From Rebecca billardiae RCC1528 (Eukaryota > Haptophyta): 64,000 nt of DNA. Shown here piece after piece: positions 23,701 through 32,600 of the stretch (the first letter of the stretch is position 1; each line of letters starts with the position of its first letter). The position numbers were made by a program, and so were the translations under genes. Location of the stretch: contig OZ251239.1 of assembly GCA_965240325.2 (NCBI GenBank), positions 434,001-498,000 on the forward strand. Reading direction: 5' to 3'. The notes beneath the pieces were generated by a model, which saw only the letters and a list, made by a program, of their open reading frames with translations, made no database searches and had not been told where the DNA came from.

Positions 23701-23882
23701 AACCCCATCTCATCGGCCACGGCGGCCGTGGAGGGCGGCCGCTTGATGGCGGATACGCGCATCTCGCAGCCGTGTCTCGTCAGGCGGCAATCTGGAAACC
23801 TCGCTATCAGGGCGAGATTCTGCCTTTCGCGATTGACCAAGCAGGCGACCGAACCGTCGCAAACGAGTAAACGACGGCGCAA
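20793..23882 (-). CDS. Histidine-kinase rhodopsin: microbial rhodopsin, histidine kinase and receiver
   Basis: The 1029-residue protein starts with one extra hydrophobic segment (about 84-105) and then seven helices of a microbial rhodopsin (about 120-331). Helix C has R185-Y-A-E188-W, matching the bacteriorhodopsin RYADW motif with Glu as counterion. Helix F has VWSIFP. Helix G has D319-C-I-G-K323, the Asp-x3-Lys pattern with the retinal Schiff-base lysine. A PAS-like segment (about 370-465) precedes the kinase core: phospho-acceptor H494 in RHEVKND, N box with N593/N597, G box GDGAW at 672-676. A receiver follows, with D738/D739, phosphorylated D794 and K863. The last 130 residues are low complexity and no cyclase domain is seen. 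It should sense light and relay phosphate from His494 to Asp794. The Met at 23882 may not be the start; M41 and M59 are alternatives. Confidence 0.92.
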   Translation of the reverse strand: MRRRLLVCDGSVACLVNRERQNLALIARFPDCRLTRHGCEMRVSAIKRPPSTAAVADEMGLGPALYESSTVAARGLSTLRVRTAALIVAVAALVWGALSALVLMTIPTESEFTRSEGWANLVSGTVLGTAVVVRTLAMLMRGASSAEILVTAVHVIAAATNWMHFLLPVPVRLDPVIGTHASPLRYAEWGVTLFLMTVVSEDAAGEPLRVAALTASSQFMCIVFGNFLWLTPHLGLWCLLIACATACYSIIWARWFKCRRALNAHSSADTQPGTHEAYARAERVAFTCCCVWSIFPCLFAFAAVTRQYDVFGILEAVMDCIGKMLYATYLGEQHDLAKRRVAARRLERLTEQMSIAWRHASDVLIVSQREKDWYHTVASHSLLSLVHDADAWIHGRAHQLSEDTDIDRMLAAAWAQDTSQQAEFRYTLNGRDTLDGARVLLCEVKPKLVAKEQYMVIVVRDVTDRERMIEHQIQTRELEVARRKDEEANRFTRHEVKNDVLAAIQVVDELTEQGVGGEKLAMLNDLLAGMLTTITSAALAREIVNGMYAPKRLAVHLPTVISSPNPNVHFEFSPAQPPQIVSDPHLLHIILANAVSNAVKYGSEAGAVRVRVCLDLADEPGGSNTLRMHVHNSAGDDHEELLNIDDPAVVFEKGFRLHGDTPKGGHPSTSSGDGAWIMRLCANALGGTVGIRFDKGETIMTLTIPEIEISAETRRPRPSRPSSPTWVIPDGTVCIGIDDSKMQRSVLKRMFSKLGAPDEAIVTLGTPEEIPPLAATLLSRIRDAGDARVLIICDENLEYGEMPPTARMGSSSLIAYGSHIIAEVRQKLDPDDEARTLMLVRSANDSDGEVADYLTRAHGFLSKAPFKVEASRALFRQHWRERYGSGGGRDPLSVPSTPVLSFNNGRSHAPAAAAGELMLVDTSPLVAVNNNTLVMSRDDRPVHRGAEPAPHALASHHLIGRPVPTRTTESAAMSAHGPHCFRPVPTHARAPAAGAPMCVGAAHDERQRGADGCAATTAYARPPHELPPA

Positions 23883-23937
23883 TCAGCATTTTAGATAGAG
23901 TGATGTTTACCGAGCTGTCTCTAGCGTACCGATATTA

Positions 23938-24040
23938 CAGGTGGATACGGGTGATCTGGACAGTGGCCGACCCAACTCACGCCGAGGCCTCCCTGGTTGC
24001 TCAGGAGTAGCCCCTGTGTCCAGTAGCCCGTATCCACCTG
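23938..24040. mobile_element. 103-bp Tc1/mariner-like MITE
   Basis: Inverted ends begin CAGGTGGATACGGG on both sides (perfect for 14 bp, with imperfect pairing continuing through CTGGAC). The element is flanked by TA on each side (23936-23937 and 24041-24042). The TA duplication, short length and lack of coding capacity fit a Stowaway/mariner-type miniature element. The second copy is at 43697-43799. Confidence 0.6.
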
Positions 24041-24128
24041 TATCAAAGTCTCAACTCTCATATTACCCACTACTCACTACTGCGAAGGCCGTACTTGCCT
24101 ATTATCGAGAATACCGCCGTATCCGTCG

Positions 24129-24359
24129 TCAAGTAGGGTAAAACCTGCCGCTCGACACAGTTGAATAGAAACTTGAAATTATAATAATATGATCATCACT
24201 ATGATCCCGTTGACGAAAGCACTCGTCCGCAGCCTCGAGATCAAACTCAAGCTTATGAGTTATGATATCATAGTTGCAGCGGATGAGCTCCAGAGCGGAT
24301 TCGAGAATCGGGCCGATCGCCCGATCCATCGCAAAGATGTCGTCTAGCATGAACAGCAT
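24129..24359 (-). CDS. Short unrecognised open frame with coding-like composition
   Basis: A 76-codon frame starting MLFMLDDIFAMDR. Unlike the GC-driven shadow frames around it, it has a balanced, acidic and aliphatic residue mix. The frame stays open about 28 codons upstream of the Met, so it could be the last exon or a fragment of a larger gene. I recognise no family. It is repeated at 43888-44118. Confidence 0.3.
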   Translation of the reverse strand: MLFMLDDIFAMDRAIGPILESALELIRCNYDIITHKLEFDLEAADECFRQRDHSDDHIIIISSFYSTVSSGRFYPT

Positions 24360-24537
24360 GAGCGACAGCAGCGTCGGCCCGGGCCGTTCCGCGCAGATAA
24401 TCTCGGCGGTCGGGTCCGCGAATCAGTGCATTAGATCGCTGTGGGGGTGCGTACGGATAGCTTGTGAGTGGTTATAATGATGTCATCCTCGTTGGCTTGT
24501 CCGCCCCGTGCCGGCGTCATCGCCTCCCGGCTCAGAA

Positions 24538-25094
24538 CTCAGAAGGCTGGGCGTGTGTGACGCGTCATGACGTGACGTCACGTCATGACGTCATGACGTG
24601 ACGCGAGGAGTGGCGTAACGTGACGCCCGGACAGCGCTCTGCCCACGCCTGGCACACCCGGACTCACAGTAGTGCCACAGGCGGCTGCGCGCGCGCGCGC
24701 GCCGGGCGCGCCGCGTCGGCGCCGCGCGGTGGCGGCTGACGGGCGGCGGTGCAGCCCTGCCCCATTCGTACCAGCTCGTGGATCCTCCAGCTCCACGGCC
24801 ACATGGTGCGGGAGCGGGAGCCCTCGCCTTTGGGCGACGAGCCCACCTCCTCTGTGCGGTCCGGCCAGCCGGAACCCGGCGCACTCCCTTACGGACGAAA
24901 CTGTCAATGTCAACGACTGATTAGTTTCTTATAACACCAATCACAAGAATAATACGACATACGTAACGGACGAAACGGTCACCGCCAAAAGACGTGTTGC
25001 TATGACGCGTAAATGACGCGTAAAACGCATGACGTCATGACGTGACGCTAGAAATGGGCGTCATGACGCGTCATAGGGTCCCAGGCCTGCTGAG
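24538..25094. mobile_element. Putative 557-bp inverted-repeat element with TGACGCGTCATGACG subterminal repeats
   Basis: The left end CTCAGAAGGCTGGG and the right end (complement CTCAGCAGGCCTGGG) are similar. A few bases inside, both carry TGACGCGTCATGACG, with further TGACGTCA-type motifs near each end. TCAGAA occurs immediately outside both ends (24532-24537 and 25095-25100) and may be a target duplication. The exact boundaries and superfamily are uncertain. There is no transposase. The second copy is at 44297-44853. Confidence 0.45.
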
Positions 25095-25520
25095 TCAGAA
25101 TGACGGCGCCGCCGGATTCCGCGCTTAGGCGGCACTGGTCCGGCTGGAACCGCCGCACCGCGGGCTGAGGGGCGGGGGCGAGGGCGACTTCGATGAGCGC
25201 AGTCCTGGTGCTCCATACTGTCCGATCCGCTGGCTGTTTGGCGTGCGCGCGGGTATATATATATATGTATACTAGTCCTCGCTCAGCTGCAAATCAATCG
25301 CATCGACCGTCGTGCGCCTCAGGCCAGCGGGGCGCGGACTCAGTCAGACAAGTGCCGCTCGCGTGTGCCACTGGTCGCCGTAGGCGAAGCGAGGTCCGGA
25401 CGAGGAGCAAGCTACCGGGCGCAGAGCCAAGCATGACAGCGTTCCGATGCTGCGCAAGCAACGCGTCGCCTTCGCACGGCAACTCGACGGCCGCAGCGGA
25501 GGCAGCGCCGGCCCCGCGCA

Positions 25521-25733
25521 GTGCGCGCGGCGGCGATGCATTATTTTTGTAGTACTGTGGGGCTCCACATTCTTTACTACATCCTCATCCTGTCGGCGCG
25601 CTGTCGCATCGGCGCCCAGTCGGCGAGTTCGGACGACGACGTTTTGTGGACGACGGTGGGGCGAGGACGACGGGCGCTGGCGCGCCGCGAGGCGGCCGCA
25701 GCCCTCATCCAGGCCTCGCAGGCGGACGGCTGA
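25521..25733 (+). CDS. Short open frame with one hydrophobic segment, unrecognised
   Basis: A 70-codon frame (internal Met at 25536) with a hydrophobic stretch of about 20 residues near its N-terminus, then an acidic Ser/Asp patch and an Arg/Ala-rich helix. It lies about 260 bp downstream of a TATA-like run (about 25255-25270). It could be a small membrane protein or chance. It is repeated at 45280-45492. Confidence 0.25.
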   Translation: MRAAAMHYFCSTVGLHILYYILILSARCRIGAQSASSDDDVLWTTVGRGRRALARREAAAALIQASQADG

Positions 25734-25799
25734 ACGAATCTTCCGGCGGCGCTACCATCGGCGACGGCTTCATGGGCGGTGACAGTTGGCGGGCGTCAA

Positions 25800-25855
25800 T
25801 CTCGCCTGCCTGAGCTGTGTGCGTCTCTTATTCTTAGTAAACTGTATACAGTTTA
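25800..25855. repeat. Left arm of palindromic target plus 9-bp target duplication of the MULE
   Basis: The 47-bp arm 25800-25846 is the exact reverse complement of 63381-63427. TACAGTTTA at 25847-25855 is repeated at 63381-63389, directly after the right end of the element. Removing the element and one duplication restores a perfect 94-bp palindrome. In the second copy the arm is at 45559-45605 and the duplication at 45606-45614. Confidence 0.9.
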
Positions 25856-26347
25856 GGGAATCCTCCGGAAGTCCGACGAGGACCGACCGAGCAACCAGAA
25901 CTCCGACAAACCTCCGCATCTCAGCACGGCGATTTCCGGACTGGCACCCCCGCCAGTTTTCCGACGGCCAGAAGCTTCGGGAGCGAGCAAATGGCGCCGC
26001 TCGCCCGCAACGCGGAAGATACCGCTCGCGGCGAACCGGCGCGAACGCCCGCCTTGTATTCGGGCGGAGTACCCTAATGAGCGGGGGTGGGCACTTTCGT
26101 ATTGCGCGCAGCCTGACGCCCACCCGCGACGAAACGACGCCGTCGACTCCTCCCGCCCGGACCGCCGCCGGAACGTTGCTCGTCAATTAGTTAGAGAAAT
26201 GCGACGCCGGGGGGCGCGCCGCAAAACTTGCTCCCGAGCTCGCCACGAGGGAGGGCTGGGCGTGAGCACGACGTTAAGGGGGTACGCCTTCCACGCGCGC
26301 GGGCGTCGTGCGCGCGCCGCGCGGTCGCGCGCGGCGCATCGCGCACA
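25856..26347. repeat. Left terminal inverted repeat of the MULE, copy 1
   Basis: Starts GGGAATCCTCCGGAAG and matches the complement of 62885-63380 over about 490 bp, with scattered mismatches and one replaced block near 26252-26268. It contains an ATG (26199) opening an Arg-rich leader. Confidence 0.88.
26199..26261 (+). CDS. Candidate leader exon of gene A inside the terminal repeat (copy 1)
   Basis: The 21-codon frame starts [11 protein letters not shown] and ends at a strong donor GTGAGC (26262). Joining it to the acceptor GCGCAG (ending 26669) keeps phase 0 and enters gene A just before M26676. The same leader opens gene B from the opposite repeat (63037, minus). Its basic composition would suit a nuclear localisation signal. 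This is an inference from frame and splice signals only. Confidence 0.4.
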
Positions 26348-26675
26348 CGCACCGACCGTTCTTGTTCCCTGCGGCCTCCCCTCGCAGGAGTTCCCCCTTC
26401 TCGCATCCGAGTCGGTCTGAGGCGTCGACGGTCGCCGGCCGCGACGAGCAGGCAAGTCGCACTCGTGATTCGTGAATGGTGCGAGGTCGCGGTGGGCCGG
26501 GGCGGGTGTGTGTGGTCGGCAGCGATGTTGGTGGCGTGCGCCGCCGCGCGCGCGCACACCGCACCACTCCCATGCGCCCCCGTCCCCTGTCTGACGATGT
26601 GCCCCGTGTGTGTGCTCGCGCGCGCCTGCGTTTGCCTCTCCGCCGCACGTGCTGGCACGTACCGCGCAGGCGGGC

Positions 26676-29600
26676 ATGCGGCATGTGTCCGCCGGCCCCA
26701 GCAGTCAGGACGACCTGCTGCTCGTGGACGCGGTGATCGCAGCGGCTGACGACGCGTTGTGCACGCTGCAGTTCTCCTCGGCAGCAGCCCCGTGGACGTT
26801 CACCTTTGGTCTGGTGCTGTGCACCCTCGGCGTGGTCCACAGCACCGACGTGGGCCTTGGCGCCGCCGCCGCGCAGGTCACAGTGCCGCGCGTATGGGGT
26901 GGCAGCGGCGCCGACGCGCTGCTCACTGTGGTGGAGTGTGCGGAGTTGTTGGCTTCGCACCCGGACGCGCTGCGTGAGCGCGCGGACTCGGTGGCGCGCG
27001 TGTGCGCGGCGGCCCTTTGGTTCAGGGCCGTCGCGCAGATCGCCGTGCGCGCTGCCTGTGGTGCTTCCGCCGACGGGGCTCTGGCGGAGGAGGGCAGTTT
27101 CGCGGAGACGGCGCGACTGACGGCGTCCGCAGCGGCGCTCGGAGGGAAACCGGCGCCGCCGCCCGCAGGCACGTCCCACGCGCGCCGCTCGGGTGGCGCG
27201 GAGTCGCTGTCGCCGTCGTCCTCGGCGCCGACCCCAGGGCAGCACGCACGCGCCGCTGAGCACGCGCAGGGCGCATGCGCGTGGGCAGTGCGTGCGGCCT
27301 GGGCCGCCGCTCCGTTCCGGACGAAGCTGGCTCTGGCGGCGTTGTGCGCCCCCCGTCCGGATGCCCGCCCAGGTGCTGGGACTGGCGGAGGCGTCGACGA
27401 CGTGCTCCCGGCGACGACGGCGGCGGCGGCGGCGCCGTCGGGCGCTTGGACGGGCGCGCCCCCCCCGTGCCCGCCGCTGTCATGCCCGTCCGAGGCGGTG
27501 ATGTACTACGCGCGCGCCGTCTTCGGCGCGGACGCTGGCCAGTCCGAGCCTCTGTTCGTCGCCTTCGAGCGCGTGGCGTCGTGGCCAGCAGGCCGCAGCA
27601 GCCTCTGCGCGGACGCGCTGCGTGCGCGAGCGGCGGAGCTGCGCACGCAGGCGTACGCTGCCGTACGCGCGCTCTGCGCGCCCGTGCCGGCGCAGCCGCG
27701 CGCGTTCGTTCCCGCGTCGGCTGAGCAGGCACGCTGGCGCGACCAGCAGCTGCGTGCGGAACTCGAGAGCGCCCGCTTGGCGTGGCTCGGCGCCGTCTCG
27801 CAGGCCGTCGTGGGGGCCGGCGAAGGGGTGGCGGCAGATGGAGCGCCGCGCGCTGCCACGTCCGGCGCCGCCGCTGGACGTGACGCCGCCGTGCGCGCAG
27901 CCGCCGTCAGGCTGCGTGCTGCCGTGGTCGCCGACGGCCACGCCGGTCTTGCGGCCTTTGTGGCCGCGTGCGAGGACGGCTCGCTGCGCGAAGGGTGGCT
28001 GGCGCGGCCGTTGCTGCGGGCCGCCTCCACCATCGCCGAGCGCACCGTGTGGGCAGTGGTCATCCCGCTCGCGCCCGCGCTGGTGCACGTCGGCGAGGGC
28101 GCGCGTCTGCACCCCTTGCTCGACGCCACCTTCGCGCAGGCCCTCGTGGCCGGCGCGGCCGTCTCGCAGCCGCCAGTGACGCTGGTGCTGACGCTGTGCG
28201 GTGCGCACGCTGTCGTGGGCGCCGCTGCGCCGTGGCGCGACGAGGTGACGAGCGCGGCGTCGGGCGCGATGCGCCCTGCCTCCGCCGTGGTGGTGCCGCG
28301 CGCGCTGCCGCCTGCAGGCGAGCCGCCGCTGGGCGACGCGCTGGCGCCGACGCCTGCGGCGGCGCCCGCGCCCAGCCTCGACGACATGCTCGCGCATAAC
28401 GCCGCGGTTGGGCGCGCGCTGCAGGCCGCGTTTGGTGCCGCCGCTGCGGCACCGCAGCGTTTGGACATGGACATGGGCGTGCTGGTTGGCCCGTTGCGCG
28501 AGTACGTGCTGCAGCACGCAGGCCTCGGCGGGGACGGCGATGCGTCCATGCCCTTGCTGGATGAGGGTGGCGGCCTCCTGCGCACGGTGCACGCGTACCA
28601 GTCCGCGGACGCGGGCGGCGAGGCGGCCGCGCAGCGGCGCTGGGGGGTGGGCGACCACGGCTCCTCTGCGCGCTCGGTGCTGGGGTGCCGCGCCTTTGAG
28701 CGCGTGGTGGCGGCGCTGAAGGGCGTCGTGAGCTCGTTGTTCCGCGGCGACGCCTCTGACGGTGTCCGCGGCCTCGACGCGCTCGACCTCACGGCCTGGC
28801 ATGTCTTCGGGCGGCCGATGCGTCCGCCCGACGGGGGCCGCGGCACGTGCGACGACGGCGACGTCACGACGTACGGGTGGCACGTCGACGGCACGACCGA
28901 CGAGGACCATCTGTGGACGGCAGTGGTCCTCTTGCACTTGCCGCAAAGTGTGCCCACCAATCCCTTCCCGCTGCAGACGGTCGGCGCGCGCCCCCCCGGT
29001 GCGCGCGCCGACGCCGTGCCGCTGCACGGCGACGTTGCCCTGCAGGAAAGCGCAGGTGCAGTGCACATCTTCCCCGCCATGTGGCATCACCGCTCGGCCC
29101 CCAGTGCGCGCGCCGCGTCCTCGGGGTCCGTGCCGTCGTCCTCGCGCAAGAGGCCTACGCGTCAGGGTGCGGCGGACGCGCTCGTCCTGAAGGCTGTGTT
29201 CTCATTCGGGGGGCGGGGCCTCGCGGACACATTCCGCGCTTCGTTCACGCCGCCGCCGAGCGCGCCTCGCCCCGCCGCCACGCCGTGCGCGGCGCGCTCC
29301 GACCCGCCTCCCACGCCGTATCGGCTCGTGCCCGCCCTCGAGCGCGGGCTCCAGCACTCGTTTGAGACCAGGCTGCGCTGGGGGGCTGAGCCCACGCGCG
29401 CTGGCGCTGACGCCCGCTTCCGGCTCGGCTCGCCTGCGCACCACGAGTACGTCTCCCGCCTGGTGGTCGACCTGCCGACCGCGGCGCACGGCCAGCAGGC
29501 GCCGTCGGACCACGAGCAGCGGGCCTGGGCGCAGTCGGCGCTGCAGCTGGCGCTGCCCGTGTGCGCTGCCGACGGCGCGCAGCTCGCACATGAGCGCGCA

Positions 29601-32600
29601 GCGGCGCCTGCCGTGCCCCACGTCGTGGGGCTTGCGGGCGGCCACCCCGCGCCTCACGCCGACGGCGGTGGGCGCGCGCCCACCGCCGCGGCCGCGCACG
29701 GCACGGGCGCGCACGTGGGCGCCCCCTTTGACGAGGGCGCGCGGCCCCCACGCGCCGATGGCGTTGACGACCCGGCTGTCGGGCCGCGCGCGCCCACGGC
29801 CGTGCGTCGCCCCGACGCAGCGTCCGCCCCGCTGCGGCACACCGGCGCCCGCCAAAGCTCGAGCTCGGACGCGCCGGGCGCGCACGAGCCCGCGTCGCCG
29901 CGGCCTGGCGATGGGCACTCTTCGCCCGCTCGCGTGGCAACGCCAGCGCCGGGCGCACCCTGCGCTGCGGGCGACGCCGTGCCCTGCGTCGCGGTGACGG
30001 TGCCCGGCGCTGCTGTGTGCGCCGCGACGGCGCGCCCGCCACTCCACCCGGCGGGGCCGCCCCTCGACAGCAGCAGCGCGCGCGCGGTGATCGCGCAGCC
30101 GCCCGGCTGCGCCTCGCGCGCGCCGCCGCAGCCGCGCGGCGCCTCCGGTGGCGACGGCGGCAATGACGACGACGACGCGCGGCTGAGGGCCCTCCCTGCG
30201 CTGCCGCACGCAGGTGGCCTCTTGTCCGGCGGGGACCTCGCCCTGGCCCTGCACGCCGGCCAGCGTGCCCACCTCGGTGGCCACCTTGCCGACGCGTTGG
30301 CGACGGAGAAGTCGGCGCCCGCATGGGCGCGCGGTGGAGTGCCCCTCGTCGACGCGTCCGTGGGCCATAGGACGCACACGACGGCGGCCGCCCGCGGCAA
30401 CGCGCCGCTGTTCGCCCTGAGCGCGGACTGGCCGACGATGCGCGTCGGCGAGTCCGACGCCCGCGGCGAGCCGCTCGTCACGGACGCCGATCCCGCCAGT
30501 GCCGCCATCGACGTGCGCGACTGGGAGGAGGGCATCGCGGACGACGACTGCGCGGACGCCCGCGCGCGCGCGGCGCAGGCGGCACTGCAGGCGGACGAGT
30601 CCGCCGACAGCGACGCCGCTCGCGCGCGCGACCCGCTGGCTGCCCTCATGCCGTGTCCACCCATCGTCGCTCGCGCGCAGCCGCCCTCCACCGGTCCCGC
30701 CGAGCCCCGCGCCGGCCAGGCCGGCGCCCGGCTTGTTGCGCCGGAGTCGCTGCACCACGGCGGTGACGCCGGGTACTTCCGCTACTCCGCGCCGTCGAGC
30801 ACCTCGGCGAGCACGTCGGCGGCAGCGCACCGCCTCGAGCTCCGGCCCCTGGCACTGTGGAGGAAAATGGGCTTGCGGGCGCCGCGCCCGTACTCCCAGG
30901 TGAAGGCGGACGCCACCCTGCTCGAGCCCCCGATGGTGCGCCAGGTGTACCCGCGCCTCGCCGACGCGCTCACGCACGCCTCGGAGTGCGCGCTGCACCG
31001 GGGGGCCATGCCGCCGACGCGGCGCGTCGACCGCGCCAAGCTGACGATCGGATGCCCCACGCCCGGGTGCCCGTCCGTGGTGGTGGTGGGCCCGTCGAAG
31101 TACGTGGACACGTTTGGCGCGCCGCCGTGGGCCGTGCAACGCTCGGTCGCGCACGGCTCCATGTGCCGCAACCTGCGCATGGGCAAGGGGTCCGAGGAAC
31201 ACCCCATCGGCTCGCTGCCGCGCCCGACCAACCAGCCGGGCGTGCGCACGACGCCGTACTCCCAACACGAGCTCGGGCGGGCGATCGTCGAGGACTGGAA
31301 GGCGCGCTTGGCCCGGCGCGGGACCACGCACGCGCAGCTGTGCTACGGCCCGCAGCAAGCACGAGAGGTCGCGCGCCAGCTGGACGCAGAGCTCCCCATG
31401 GGTGAATCGCTCATCGCGCGAGCGCACAAAGAAGCGCGCGCCGAGATCTACGGAGACGACACGGCCATGTCGCGCGACCTCGTGGCCGTGTGCGCGTCGC
31501 TGTCGCAGGAGGGCAACGAGGTCGCGCCCATCATCTTCCACGAGAACTCGGTCGAGGACGCGCTGCTGGCCATGTTCGGCCGCGTGCACGACGAGGTGCA
31601 GCAGGGGCTGCCGGCGGGCGCGCAGCGCGCGGCCTTCAACCCCGACGCGGCGGAGGTGCAGAAGGCGCTGGCTGACGTGCGCGGCAAGAAGGCAGTGGGT
31701 GGCTTCCACTACGTGCCCAAGCAGGCCAAGGCGCTTTACCGCGAGCACTTTCACGCGAAGGGCAACACGGCCGCGTTCAGCGACGCGTGCTTCCTGCACC
31801 GCCCCGCCAGCGGTGGCGCGAAGCGCGCGGGTGCGCGCGCCCGCCGCACCCGGGCACGCCCTCGCGACGCCGCGTGCGTCCGTGCCGCCTCAGCGCCCGC
31901 CCGTCTTACCTGCCCGCGCGCACGCACGCGCGCGACGCAGGCATGCTCTTCGTCACGCTGGCCGTGAACGCCAACCGGCAGCTGTTCGTCTTGTGCGTGT
32001 CGTACATCGTCGACGTGGAGTGCCTGGACTCGTGGTGCGCGCACGTCGGATACCTCATGCAGCACCTCGGCGGGGCGGCTGTGTGGGACGACCCCAACGG
32101 CGTCACCATCTCGGACGGCCAGAAGGGCCTGCGCGGCGCGTGGAAGCTGCTGTGCCCGCGCAGGCACCTCTTCCTGTGCACGTTCCACAAGCGCCAGACC
32201 TTCATCACGAGCTACGCACACTCGGCGAACGAGGTGCCCACCATCCTGCGCGTGTTCGACGCGTGCGTGGACGCGTTGACCGAGGAGGTGTGGGAGGCCG
32301 CCTGGGTGGAGATGCCAGAGTCGGCCAAGCGCATCCTCGACGTCATCCCCCGCGAGGAGCTCTTCCCGTGCTTCGCGCCGGTGTCCCTGCGCGGCTACGT
32401 GACGTCCGCGCCGGCGGAGTCCTTCATGCACTGGCTGCTGCCGGTGCGCAAGGCGCAGGGCCCGGTGTGGATGCTGCTCGACCTGCACGACAACCTCTTT
32501 CGCCTCTACGCGACGCACCGCAGCGTCGCCGTGCGCCACGCCCTGAAGCCCGACGCCGATGATGAGGTGCACGGGTTGCCGCCACGGCACCTGGAATACG

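Larger units (their letters stand above)
23883..25799. other. Intergenic region between the rhodopsin kinase and the Mutator-like element
   Basis: About 1.9 kb holding two small inverted-repeat elements (23938-24040 and 24538-25094), a TATA-like run at about 25255-25270 and two short unrecognised open frames listed separately. It is present again at 43642-45558. Confidence 0.6.

Noticed and set aside
25433-25733. Two-exon gene joining MTAFRCCASN to the downstream frame by a 71-bp intron
   Set aside because: The donor and acceptor exist at 25549 and 25619, but splicing enters the wrong downstream frame, so the model is not supported.
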